Translations under genes and position numbers: made by a program
Shown: piece after piece, positions 15,117 through 21,447 of the stretch
How the letters are laid out: each line of letters opens with the position of its first letter
Position numbering within the stretch: position 1 is the stretch's first letter
DNA from: an uncultured Clostridia bacterium
Lineage (GTDB): Bacteria; Bacillota; Clostridia; Oscillospirales; CAG-272
Length of the DNA: 24,926 bases
Direction: 5' to 3'
Assembly: GCA_947624945.1 (NCBI GenBank)
Contig: CANQMJ010000017.1
Coordinates: 1 to 24,926, forward strand
Notes under the pieces: generated by a model
The model's input: only the letters and a program-made list of their open reading frames with translations
Database searches by the model: none
What the model was told of the DNA's origin: nothing

Positions 15117-15968
15117 ATGACGATGACCGAGACTGAACTTGAACGGAAGGAACGTGAGCGCCGCGAGGATCTGGCAAAATTGCGCGGTCTTCGTCCCATC
15201 GACGACGACTTCATGCGGTGCATCTTCCGCGACAATATCCCGCTTGCACAGTTTGTGCTGCGCATCATAACGGGCATGGATGACCTCGTCATAACCGGAC
15301 TTGAAACACAGAAGGATATGAAGCGGCTCGTCGGCGCGCGTTCGATATGCCTCGATGCATACGGTCACGATTCAGAGGGCAGGAAGTATGACCTTGAGAT
15401 ACAGCGTTCCGACTACGGCGCAGGTACACACAGGGCGAGATATCATTCGAGCGCGATGGATATAGAAAATCTCGACGCGGGTCAGGAGTTTGACGAGCTG
15501 CCGGACACGTACACGATATTCATCACCGAGCATGATGTGTTCGGACGCGGTGCGGCGTTCTATCCGATCGAGCGTATGAATCTTGTGACGAACGAGCCGT
15601 TCGGCGACGGAGAGCATATCCTCTATGTGAACGGGGCATACAGGGACGAATCCGATATCGGGAAACTGATGCACGACTTTTCGTGCTGCAATCCCGACGA
15701 CATGAATTTCGACGTCATAAAGGACGCGACGAGATATTACAAGGAAAATGAGGAAGGAGTGGCATTCATGTGCAGAGCATTTGAAGAAACGAGAAAAGAA
15801 GGCATAGCGATCGGACTTGCACAGGGACTCGAGCAGGGCGAGGAAAAAGCGATGCTCAATATGATCAAGCATTTGATGAAATCACAAAACCTCTCAGCGC
15901 GTCAAGCAATGGAAATGCTTGGATTGCTGCCCGCAGAGCAGGCAAAGTACTTGGAGAAGCTGAACTGA
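15117..15968 (+). CDS. Rpn-family PD-(D/E)XK nuclease
   Basis: This 283-aa protein belongs to the Rpn group (PD-(D/E)XK 'transposase_31-like' proteins). The core shows 'RPIDDDFMRCIFRD', then catalytic-type Asp 80 and the E-x-Q pair Glu 94/Gln 96 in YDLEIQRSD, followed by RARYHSSAMDI. This D...ExQ arrangement is the family's nuclease signature. Rpn proteins are DNA nucleases once called recombination-promoting and now linked to phage defence and toxicity. Residues 218-283 are a Lys/Glu/Leu-rich helical tail that can also be made separately from an internal ATG with its own ribosome site. The gene has its own promoter and is followed by a separate copy of that tail. Nuclease identity is well supported; target and trigger are unknown. 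Confidence 0.9.
   Translation: MTMTETELERKERERREDLAKLRGLRPIDDDFMRCIFRDNIPLAQFVLRIITGMDDLVITGLETQKDMKRLVGARSICLDAYGHDSEGRKYDLEIQRSDYGAGTHRARYHSSAMDIENLDAGQEFDELPDTYTIFITEHDVFGRGAAFYPIERMNLVTNEPFGDGEHILYVNGAYRDESDIGKLMHDFSCCNPDDMNFDVIKDATRYYKENEEGVAFMCRAFEETRKEGIAIGLAQGLEQGEEKAMLNMIKHLMKSQNLSARQAMEMLGLLPAEQAKYLEKLN
15762..15838 (+). repeat. 77-base perfect direct repeat, copy 1
   Basis: Bases 15762-15838 are identical to 16009-16085 (offset 247). They cover the internal start and the first 23-24 codons of the small protein. Beyond the identical block, similarity continues at the same offset without any gap to the stop codon, but is diverged. Confidence 0.93.
15768..15968 (+). CDS. Nested small protein in the Rpn gene (RpnS-like)
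   Basis: An in-frame ATG at 15768 lies 8 bases after AAGGAG (15754-15759). It would yield the last 66 residues of the Rpn protein (MCRAFEETRKEGIAIG onward). In E. coli, Rpn genes are known to encode such small C-terminal proteins (RpnS) from internal starts; these bind and inhibit the full-length nuclease. The sequence shows the start and the matching layout; inhibition here is inference. Strong added support is a separate downstream gene (16015-16215) that begins at the equivalent ATG and has exactly the same length. Confidence 0.65.
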   Translation: MCRAFEETRKEGIAIGLAQGLEQGEEKAMLNMIKHLMKSQNLSARQAMEMLGLLPAEQAKYLEKLN

Positions 15969-16008
15969 CCCGAGTTGAACAGCATTTTGATAATGTGTCG
16001 GAGAGGGT

Positions 16009-16085
16009 GCATTCATGTGCAGAGCATTTGAAGAAACGAGAAAAGAAGGCATAGCGATCGGACTTGCACAGGGACTCGAGCAGGG
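16009..16085 (+). repeat. 77-base perfect direct repeat, copy 2
   Basis: This is the second copy of the repeat, at the start of the stand-alone 66-aa gene. The two copies together mark a partial duplication of the Rpn gene's 3' end. Confidence 0.93.
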
Positions 16086-16215
16086 TGAAGAAAAAGAGCG
16101 TATCAAAAACATTAAGCAGCTAATGAAAACATTGATCCTGACAGCAAAGCAGGCGATGGATGCGCTTATGATACCGCCAATAGAACAGGCAAAGTATATG
16201 GAGAAGCTGAACTGA
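16015..16215 (+). CDS. Stand-alone 66-aa RpnS-like protein (duplicated Rpn tail)
   Basis: This gene encodes 66 residues equivalent to residues 218-283 of the upstream Rpn protein. The first part (MCRAFEETRKEGIAIGLAQG onward) is identical, the middle is diverged (KNIKQLMKTLILTAKQAMD against the Rpn NMIKHLMKSQNLSARQAME), and the end (EQAKYMEKLN) is nearly identical. GGAGAGG (16000-16006) sits 8 bases before the ATG. It is in a different frame from the Rpn gene, so it is not a read-through extension. The open frame has stayed intact despite many substitutions and no indels, which argues for function. If the internal small protein is an antitoxin, this would be a second one with altered specificity. 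The alternative is a chance-preserved fragment. A terminator follows. Confidence 0.72.
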   Translation: MCRAFEETRKEGIAIGLAQGLEQGEEKERIKNIKQLMKTLILTAKQAMDALMIPPIEQAKYMEKLN

Positions 16216-16256
16216 CTGTTTGCAGTCAAGGCACAACTCAATAAAAAACCAGAGAC

Positions 16257-16286
16257 AAAAGCGTCTGCTTTACGGCAGGCGCTTTT
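16257..16286 (+). terminator. Terminator after the Rpn tail copy
   Basis: AAAAGCGTCTGC (16257-16268) pairs with GCAGGCGCTTTT (16275-16286), with one G-U pair around a 6-base loop. It ends the Rpn transcription unit just before the AbrB-like gene, whose ribosome site lies 20 bases further on. Confidence 0.85.
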
Positions 16287-16317
16287 CTCATATTTCAAAA
16301 GAAAAGAGGTAACAAAA

Positions 16318-16638
16318 ATGAAGGTCTACAAAATACTCGGGCGGCGCGGCAGGATCACGATACCGCAGAAGATCCGCGAGAAGATCGGCTTTGGAAGCGG
16401 CGATATAGTGTCGTTCGACGAGCTTGAAGACGGTCAGTCGATACTGATCCGCAAAGAGATCGTCTGCGACGGATGCAGCGATCTTGACGATGCCGATGAT
16501 TTCGATGACGGCAACCTCGACGACGATATAGGAGGTGACGATATGTCGTTCATAACGGATATCCTCGACGGGCTGTCGCCGGAAAAACAGCGTGAGGCGC
16601 TTGTGCATCTGTCAATGCGTATCGCAGATCAAAAGTGA
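16318..16638 (+). CDS. AbrB/MazE-type DNA-binding protein with extra C-terminal segment
   Basis: This 106-aa protein begins with an AbrB/SpoVT swapped-hairpin domain: YKILGRRGRITIPQKIREKI and GFGSGDIVSFDELEDGQSI (about 3-45). A CDGCSDLDDADDFDD acidic linker follows, then the segment from Met 76 (MSFITDILDGLSPEKQREAL). AbrB-type proteins are dimeric DNA-binding regulators or antitoxins. The start is ATG 16318 after AGAGGT. A strong internal AGGAGGT (16530-16536) lies 6 bases before an in-frame ATG at 16543, so the final 31 residues could be made alone. No toxin gene is directly paired with it. It sits between the Rpn unit's terminator and a broken DUF3849 gene. A regulatory role is likely; the target is unknown. 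Confidence 0.85.
   Translation: MKVYKILGRRGRITIPQKIREKIGFGSGDIVSFDELEDGQSILIRKEIVCDGCSDLDDADDFDDGNLDDDIGGDDMSFITDILDGLSPEKQREALVHLSMRIADQK
16530..16545 (+). promoter_or_regulatory. Internal ribosome site and ATG in the AbrB-like gene
   Basis: AGGAGGT (16530-16536) is 6 bases before an in-frame ATG (16543). The product would be a 31-aa peptide. This is the strongest ribosome site in the gene. Confidence 0.5.
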
Positions 16639-16644
16639 GGCATC

Positions 16645-16890
16645 ATGATTTCGGAATATCCAAAGGTATATACGCATTCGCTGAACGATGCCATAATGAG
16701 CGGTGAACAGTCGGAATGGTGTGAAAACTATCACTTAAACTGCCATTGTGCGGTAGATATCGAGCGAGCCATCGACGATCACTACGACGGAATTAGACTT
16801 GATGACGGATGCGCCGACTGAGTCGTTGAAAAATACGGCATCGACCGTGTCGAATGGGATATTCTCACCATAATAATCGTTGTAAAATGA
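16645..16890 (+). pseudogene. Broken DUF3849-like gene with in-frame TGA
   Basis: Reading from ATG 16645 gives ISEYPKVYTHSLNDAIMSGE, then NYHLNCHCAVDIERAI, DDHYDGIRLDDGCAD and a TGA at 16819-16821. The same frame then continues VVEKYGIDRVEWDIL to a second TGA at 16888-16890. This layout fits DUF3849 proteins of Clostridia elements, which have a VY.HS..YA start, an N..CK..IE.AI centre, and a VV..FG.ERV segment before a conserved Ala-Asn-Thr end. Here the stop falls in the middle and the end is eroded (WDILTIIIVVK instead of an LANTI-type end). It starts 6 bases after the AbrB-like gene. Most likely a decaying gene; a functional 58-aa truncated form cannot be excluded. Confidence 0.7.
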
Positions 16891-16930
16891 AGCCCCTGTA
16901 ATATATGTATCAATTTTTTGTCGTATATAC

Positions 16931-16959
16931 TTGACATTAATTCATATATATATTACTAT
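16931..16959 (+). promoter_or_regulatory. Promoter of the XRE-regulator cassette
   Basis: A consensus TTGACA (16931-16936) lies 17 bases before TACTAT (16954-16959) in very AT-rich DNA. The predicted transcript would begin about 16965-16967, right at the regulator's first codon, so the message may be leaderless or nearly so. Confidence 0.78.
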
Positions 16960-16967
16960 ATAGAGGG

Positions 16968-17180
16968 GTGATTACAATAGGTAGAAATCTAAAAATCAAA
17001 GCGGCAAGAGCTGAATTGGACATGACACAAAAGGCGCTCGCAGAGGCTGTCGGCATTTCCCGACAGACAATGAACGCCATAGAGCAAGGAGATTATAATC
17101 CTACAATCAAATTATGCCGCGCAATTTGCAAGGTGTTGGGCAAATCGCTTGATGAATTGTTTGGCGAGGAGGACAGATAG
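16968..17180 (+). CDS. XRE-family transcriptional regulator, about 70 aa
   Basis: This small one-domain helix-turn-helix protein has LKIKAARAELDMTQKALAEA, then VGISRQTMNAIEQGDYNPTI, and ends KVLGKSLDELFGEED. This is the compact XRE class usually paired with a downstream membrane protein in Firmicutes. The start is unclear. GTG 16968 overlaps the GAGGGG ribosome-like site and the predicted transcription start. The family usually begins at the equivalent of Gly-Arg-Asn-Leu, where the sequence has ATA (16977) instead of ATG. Leaderless initiation at GTG or a rare ATA start are both possible. It leads a cassette of three genes that is more AT-rich than its surroundings, and probably represses its own promoter. 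Confidence 0.85.
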   Translation: MITIGRNLKIKAARAELDMTQKALAEAVGISRQTMNAIEQGDYNPTIKLCRAICKVLGKSLDELFGEEDR

Positions 17181-17181
17181 C

Positions 17182-17658
17182 ATGAAAAACAAAAAATCAA
17201 AAAATATGCTCGATGAAATGCAGGACAATAAATTGCTAAAAATTGAGGAGGTTGGTTTTTGGCTGGTGTTTTGGATATTGGTTGCCGCAATTCTCCTGCA
17301 AGCATTGATGGGGACAACTCTAAAAGAACTGGTTGGTGAAATCGTTGCTTTATCGGCGGCAAGCGTTTATATCGTGGTTTCCAACTTAAAAAACGGTCTG
17401 TGGACGCGAAAATATACACCGACACTTAAAACAACCGTCATGACAAGCCTGATACCTTCATTTATCTTTGGGGTTATAAATGCTGTTAGAGCTTTTGTGA
17501 TCTTGAAGAAACCTATCGAGTTTCGCTCTACCATTCAAATTGTCGCAATGTGCTTTGGAGTATATATACTGTGTTTTGCACTTTTGGAAATTTTATGCTT
17601 GATATATAAAAAGAGACGAGAGAAATTAGATGATACAGAAGATGAGAATGAGAAGTAA
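17182..17658 (+). CDS. Membrane protein, DUF6773-like, 158 aa
   Basis: This 158-aa protein has four predicted membrane helices (about 27-46, 52-67, 90-108 and 120-142). A short charged N terminus (KNKKSKNMLDEMQDNK) and a charged C terminus (KKRREKLDDTEDENEK) both look cytoplasmic. The layout and position directly after an XRE regulator match DUF6773-type proteins, recalled from memory. ATG 17182 lies one base after the regulator's stop, with GAGGAGG inside that gene's last codons, so the two are co-translated. It may be a membrane partner controlled by the regulator. Function unknown. Confidence 0.75.
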   Translation: MKNKKSKNMLDEMQDNKLLKIEEVGFWLVFWILVAAILLQALMGTTLKELVGEIVALSAASVYIVVSNLKNGLWTRKYTPTLKTTVMTSLIPSFIFGVINAVRAFVILKKPIEFRSTIQIVAMCFGVYILCFALLEILCLIYKKRREKLDDTEDENEK

Positions 17659-17729
17659 CGCTATGTACTGCGAAAGATGCAGCAGCAATGTAGACGAACT
17701 GTTTTTCGCACCGCAGGAGGGTGATTAAA

Positions 17730-18296
17730 ATGAAGATCAAGTGGATTGGAAAATATGACGGGAACAATTTGCCTAAGGTCGAAATGGAGGCTGACGCAAA
17801 AACGCTGCCGGAAGTTACCACAAAATCCGCTGTCATTTTGCTGCCGATACTACTTATATTCGCTCTTTGCGTCTACTGCAAAAGCGTATATTTTGGCGGG
17901 ATCGCATTTTCAAAAGTTAACTGGATGATAGGCATTATTATAGGGCTTCTATTTTTCCCTGTGCATGAATTTCTCCATGCAATTTGTTTTCCAAAGGGAA
18001 GTAATGTGTTTCTGTTCTACACGATGCAAGGACTTGGAACAACCTGTACCACACCTATGACGAGAAACAGATTTATTTTTGTGAACCTGTTTCCGTCAAT
18101 GATTTTAGGGGTCGTTCCATTGATATTATTCATGGTGATCCCGCATACATATACTTTTTTAAGTATGACGCTTTGCGTTTTCAACCTATTAAATATTGGC
18201 GGAAGCTATGCAGATTATTTGAATATTCTGCATTTGTTGAAGTTGCCGAAGAACGCAACTATTCAAATATCCGGGGCAAAGATATATTGGAAATAA
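17730..18296 (+). CDS. DUF3267-like membrane metalloprotease
   Basis: This 188-aa membrane protein has a zinc-binding H-E-F-L-H motif at residues 79-83 within or at the end of a hydrophobic helix (GIIIGLLFFPVHEFLH). Helices lie at about 33-50, 65-82, 118-138 and 145-165, and an 'NIGGSYADYLNILHLLK' segment lies near the end, where a third metal ligand (Asp) could sit. This fits DUF3267, a family of putative intramembrane zinc proteases in Firmicutes. ATG 17730 is 9 bases after GGAGG. It is the last gene of the XRE cassette. It may process a membrane substrate linked to the regulator or the DUF6773-like protein, but no substrate is evident. Confidence 0.75.
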   Translation: MKIKWIGKYDGNNLPKVEMEADAKTLPEVTTKSAVILLPILLIFALCVYCKSVYFGGIAFSKVNWMIGIIIGLLFFPVHEFLHAICFPKGSNVFLFYTMQGLGTTCTTPMTRNRFIFVNLFPSMILGVVPLILFMVIPHTYTFLSMTLCVFNLLNIGGSYADYLNILHLLKLPKNATIQISGAKIYWK

Positions 18297-18527
18297 GGTT
18301 CACGAGTTCCCGGTTTCGTTCCCTGAATGGTAAGAACGATTGTATTATACTTATTTCGGCTTGGGCGGGAATTTGTTTTGATCGACCGTACTATTTGAAA
18401 GCAAAAAGAATAACTGACAAATTCTTATTTGTCCATGAGTTGCAAGATTAATACTTGAGCACAGCATTCAGGTGTAAAAACTTGGACGCTTTTTTGCTCT
18501 CATTTTTCAAAAGGAAAAGGGATATTT
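18297..18527. other. Non-coding junction between the XRE cassette and T4SS remnant
   Basis: No gene is convincing here. A perfect small hairpin GACAAAT/ATTTGTC (18416-18422 and 18427-18433, 4-base loop) lacks a T-run. Base composition shifts from AT-rich on the left to GC-richer transfer genes on the right, so this is probably one edge of an inserted or rearranged segment. An AAAAGGGA site near 18515-18521 serves the next gene. Confidence 0.5.
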
Positions 18528-19085
18528 CTGCCGGTTGTGAGATCCGATATACGATTTTTTTCTCGGTACGGGATAGAAACGGACAAGGGGGAGCTTGTAT
18601 TTTTCCTCGTCTCCCCTACAAATATCTCTGTTTTGTCGCCTGCGAACATCGAAAACAAGATAAGGCATTTGATGATGGTGCTGTCCGCCGTTCCCGATAT
18701 AGAGATCGTATGCACTGATTCGTCCGAATGCTTCGACTCAAACAAAACATATCTGCATGATCGTCTTGATGACGAGAAAAATCCTAACGTGCGCCGACTC
18801 ATCGAGCGGGATATCGAATCGCTCGACAGCATGGGAACCGAAATGGCGGCGGCGCGTCAGTTTATGTTCGTTATACGCGAGAAAAACCAGAACGAAAAGC
18901 AGATGTTCGATATCACCAACAGCGTCACAAAGGCGATATCCGATCAGGGTTTCGAGGTGACGCGGATGATGCGCAAAGACATAAAGCGCATACTTGCGAT
19001 ATATTTCGAGGCGACAGTGTTCGGAGAGCATATGCCCGATATCGACGGTGAGCAGTATATAGACAGAAGTACAGAGGAAGAATGA
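18528..19085 (+). CDS. Conjugation protein encoded upstream of VirB4
   Basis: This is a roughly 185-aa protein. It carries SRYGIETDKGELVFFLVSPT, then NISVLSPANIENKIRHLMMV and PDIEIVCTDSSECFDSNK. A later block, ISDQGFEVTRMMRKDIKRIL, is followed by MPDIDGEQYIDR. I recognise this as the protein encoded directly before the CD1110-type VirB4 ATPase in Clostridia conjugative elements, a probable component of the transfer channel. The start is doubtful. CTG 18528 has a fair AAAGGGA site 6-7 bases upstream, whereas GTG 18537 is about 16 bases from it. Relatives seem longer at the N terminus, so the 5' end may have been lost at the junction just upstream. The stop overlaps the VirB4 start as ATGA. Confidence 0.75.
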   Translation: MPVVRSDIRFFSRYGIETDKGELVFFLVSPTNISVLSPANIENKIRHLMMVLSAVPDIEIVCTDSSECFDSNKTYLHDRLDDEKNPNVRRLIERDIESLDSMGTEMAAARQFMFVIREKNQNEKQMFDITNSVTKAISDQGFEVTRMMRKDIKRILAIYFEATVFGEHMPDIDGEQYIDRSTEEE

Positions 19086-20197
19086 AAAACCGAAAAAAGA
19101 AAAGGTCGCCCGAAGCCGAGGCCGCGGCGTATACGAAGGACTTCTTCGATATGATCCTGCCGGGGACGGTAAAATTCTTATCCGACCACTATATCGTCGG
19201 CGACAGTTACCGCTCCGTCTGGGCGATAAGAGAGTATCCTCCCGCGACGGAGGAACAGGCGATACTTTCGCGTCTCGCCGACAGAAACGGAGTGACACTT
19301 CGGATATATCACAGGCTCGTAAACGGAGCCGAGCAGCGAAAGATCATATCCGGTGCGACGAGGCGAAACAGGATGAAAAGCGGCGGCACAGATATGAATG
19401 ACGCGATAGAGGCGGAAGGAAACCTTCAGGATGTGTTCGAGATGCTCGCCAATCTGCGAAAAAACCGTGAGAGCCTTCTGCACTGCGCAGTATTCATTGA
19501 ACTGAAAGCAAAAAATCTCGAAGCTCTGCGGGAACTCGAGGGAGAGATATCAATGGAGCTTACGCGCTCGAAAATATCATTCGACAGACTGACGCTGCGG
19601 CAGAAGGAGGGCTTTCTCTCTGTTTTGCCGACAGGCTCGAATCAGTTCGGGTCACAGTATGAACGAGTTCTTCCTGCGTCGAGCATCGCAAACATGTACC
19701 CGTTCAACTTCTCCGGTAAAACCGACCCCGAAGGGATGTATATAGGGCGCGACAAATACGGCAGCAGCATACTCGTCGATTTTGACAGGCGCGAGGAAGA
19801 TAAGACAACGAGCAATATCCTGATCCTCGGAAACAGCGGCCAGGGCAAGAGCTATCTGCTCAAACTGCTCCTGACAAATATCCGCGAGTCGGGCAAGGCG
19901 GTGATATGTCTTGACCCCGAAGCGGAATACGAGGAATTATGCACCGCTCTCGGCGGCACATATATCGACTATATGACGGGCAGATATATTATCAACCCGC
20001 TCGAACCGAAAGCGTGGAGTGTGGACACTGCCGATGATGTCGACGAAAAAGCGCCGGATGCGTTCAGACGTGCGACAATACTGTCGCAGCATATTGCGTT
20101 CCTCAAAGATTTTTTCAGAGCATATGCTCGAAGGTACGATCGTCAGCTTGTCAAAATACAAACACGATATGAGGCTGTACGATACGTTGAGGCATGA
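19082..20197 (+). pseudogene. VirB4-type conjugation ATPase, truncated
   Basis: This encodes the N-terminal part of a VirB4/TrbE-type ATPase (CD1110-like) that powers type IV secretion. It shows the N-terminal DHYIVGDSYRSVWAIREYP, the FIELKAKNLEALRELEGEI middle and 'SVLPTGSNQFGSQYERVLP'. Walker A is at G250-N-S-G-Q-G-K256-S. The usual segments DPEAEYEELCTALGG and ILSQHIAFLKDFF follow. After about residue 345 the sequence stops resembling the family and ends at 371 aa (KIQTRYEAVRYVEA). Walker B and the whole C-terminal lobe are missing, although family members are usually about 600 aa. A different frame then encodes an unrelated protein. This is best explained by a deletion joining VirB4 to another gene. 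Catalysis by this product is unlikely. Confidence 0.85.
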
Positions 20198-20558
20198 GGT
20201 CGGAATGTCGGACACCGAGGTGATGCGGTACGGGACATCGCTCGCGTCGCCTTACGCAAGGCACGAAGACGTCGCCGCAAAAATATCTGACTACATTGCA
20301 GGAGCCGCCGTTGAGCAAACGGGTAATTCGTTTACGACCGTTACCTATGACGAGATCAACAAGCGTTTCAAAACATATATACAGGACGATGAACATCTGA
20401 AAAAAGAAATAGGCGAACGGCTTGAAAACGATCACTCTGATGTGATCTCCCGCGCTGTCATGTTGGAAAAAGGCGTGTTTCTCGACATTGATGTAAACGA
20501 AAATATGAACGAGACTAACAGCGAGAGCATGACGGAAACATGGGGACTCTCGATGTGA
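20124..20558 (+). CDS. Unrecognised acidic-tailed protein after the VirB4 break
   Basis: This open frame overlaps the truncated VirB4 in another frame. ATG 20124 or ATG 20169 could start it; neither has a good ribosome site, so its 5' end may be lost in the deletion. The protein has helical segments: RLYDTLRHEVGMSDTEVM, then HEDVAAKISDYIAGAAVEQT, DEINKRFKTYIQDDEHLKK and IGERLENDHSDVISRAVMLE. No family is recognised. It ends in an acidic, Asn/Glu-rich tail and WGLSM, matching the tail pattern of the antirestriction operon proteins. It is probably a 5'-truncated accessory gene of the element. Confidence 0.6.
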   Translation: MLEGTIVSLSKYKHDMRLYDTLRHEVGMSDTEVMRYGTSLASPYARHEDVAAKISDYIAGAAVEQTGNSFTTVTYDEINKRFKTYIQDDEHLKKEIGERLENDHSDVISRAVMLEKGVFLDIDVNENMNETNSESMTETWGLSM

Positions 20559-20693
20559 CTGTCAGACCGCAGCGTGGCGCGCGTGTTCGCGCTGTGTGCG
20601 GCTTTCGCGATCCGGTCGGACAGCAAGACGGTCGCAGAAGCCGCGCGCGTTGTGCGCGATTTGTGAGAAGATATATGCATCGGCAAAAAACTG
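20559..20693 (+). other. In-frame open stretch after the stop, GC-rich
   Basis: Directly after the TGA at 20556-20558 the same frame stays open for 35 codons (LSDRSVARVFALCAAFAIRS, then DSKTVAEAARVVRDL) to a TGA at 20664-20666. It looks protein-like (amphipathic, Ala/Arg-rich) but has only a CTG start and no ribosome site. It could be a remnant of a deleted gene or a small independent peptide. Bases 20667-20693 show nothing further. Confidence 0.3.
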
Positions 20694-20722
20694 TTGTCAT
20701 TTGACAGTAAGTGTGATATAAT
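20694..20722 (+). promoter_or_regulatory. Promoter of the AbrB/PIN toxin-antitoxin pair
   Basis: TTGTCA (20694-20699) lies 17 bases before TATAAT (20717-20722). A small palindrome TGTCA-TT-TGACA (20695-20706) covers the -35 region and could be the antitoxin's operator. Confidence 0.8.
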
Positions 20723-20770
20723 ATATGCGGATAAAGAAAACTTGATATTTCAAGAATTGTGGAGGCGATC

Positions 20771-21025
20771 ATGAATTTAGCTAAAATATCATCAAACGGT
20801 CAGATAACCGTACCGATTGAAATACGCCGTCTGCTCGGACTCAAATCGGGAGATAAAATACTGTTTTTCCAAAACGAGGACGGAGAGATCATCATTACTA
20901 ACGCTTCGGCGCAGGCGATCAAAAGGGCGCAGACTGCTCTTTCGGGTGCTGCGGAAATGATCGGTATTTCAAGTGAAGACGATGTGCAGGCGCTCGTAGA
21001 CGAGATCAGATACGGAAAGGAATAA
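20771..21025 (+). CDS. AbrB/MazE-family antitoxin
   Basis: This 84-aa protein has an N-terminal AbrB-type hairpin domain (LAKISSNGQITVPIEIRRLL, GLKSGDKILFF). A helical C-terminal region (ALSGAAEMIGISSEDDVQAL) is likely to wrap around and inhibit the toxin. ATG 20771 is 5 bases after GGAGG. It is followed 4 bases later by a PIN-domain toxin gene and has its own promoter, the classic order for a type II antitoxin that represses its own operon. Confident as an antitoxin by domain and context. Confidence 0.92.
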   Translation: MNLAKISSNGQITVPIEIRRLLGLKSGDKILFFQNEDGEIIITNASAQAIKRAQTALSGAAEMIGISSEDDVQALVDEIRYGKE

Positions 21026-21029
21026 AGAT

Positions 21030-21425
21030 GTGAAGGTATTAGTTGATACAAACGTCTTGTTCTCCGCGCTGCTGTTCCCGGGATCAAAGCCTGCAAAGGC
21101 TCTGCTTTATGTTGCCGATAACTGCGACATGGTTTTATGCGACAGAAATATAACTGAGATACGGGAGATATTGAAAAGAAAAGCTCCGAAATATCTGCCT
21201 GATGTTGAAGTTTTGCTTGCGGAAATGTCGTATGAGCTTATACCTGCTGTCGACCACGCCGAAAAGTTGATACGTGACGCAAAAGATCAGCCGATCCTAA
21301 ACGCTGCCATTGTGTCCGATGTGGATATCATTCTTACAGGTGACAACGATTTTCTGAGTCTCGAACTCGACCATCCGAAATGTATGACAGCTGCGCAGTT
21401 TCTCGAGTACGAAGGCATCGTTTAA
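21030..21425 (+). CDS. PIN-domain toxin (VapC-like RNase)
   Basis: This 131-aa PIN-domain protein is a predicted magnesium-dependent RNase toxin. The acidic active-site residues are all present: Asp 6 in LVDTN, Glu 43 in ITEI, Asp 86 in KDQPILNAA and Asp 105/107 in LTGDNDFL. Family members cut tRNA, rRNA or mRNA when freed from their antitoxin. The start is GTG 21030, four bases after the antitoxin stop, with AAGGA upstream. A terminator follows. It belongs to the 'putative toxin component, PIN family' branch usually paired with AbrB-type antitoxins, as here. The pair probably stabilises the element. Confidence 0.93.
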   Translation: MKVLVDTNVLFSALLFPGSKPAKALLYVADNCDMVLCDRNITEIREILKRKAPKYLPDVEVLLAEMSYELIPAVDHAEKLIRDAKDQPILNAAIVSDVDIILTGDNDFLSLELDHPKCMTAAQFLEYEGIV

Positions 21426-21447
21426 TGATCATAATATAAAAAACGAG

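Noticed and set aside
17663..17728. 21-codon frame MYCERCSSNVDELFFAPQEGD between the DUF6773-like and DUF3267-like genes
   Set aside because: It resembles the start of a zinc-ribbon protein (one CxxC) but has no ribosome site and its end only supplies the GGAGG for the next gene. It is too short to support.
18173..18451. Open frame across the end of the DUF3267-like gene
   Set aside because: It mostly overlaps that gene in another frame, has no ribosome site and no family resemblance.
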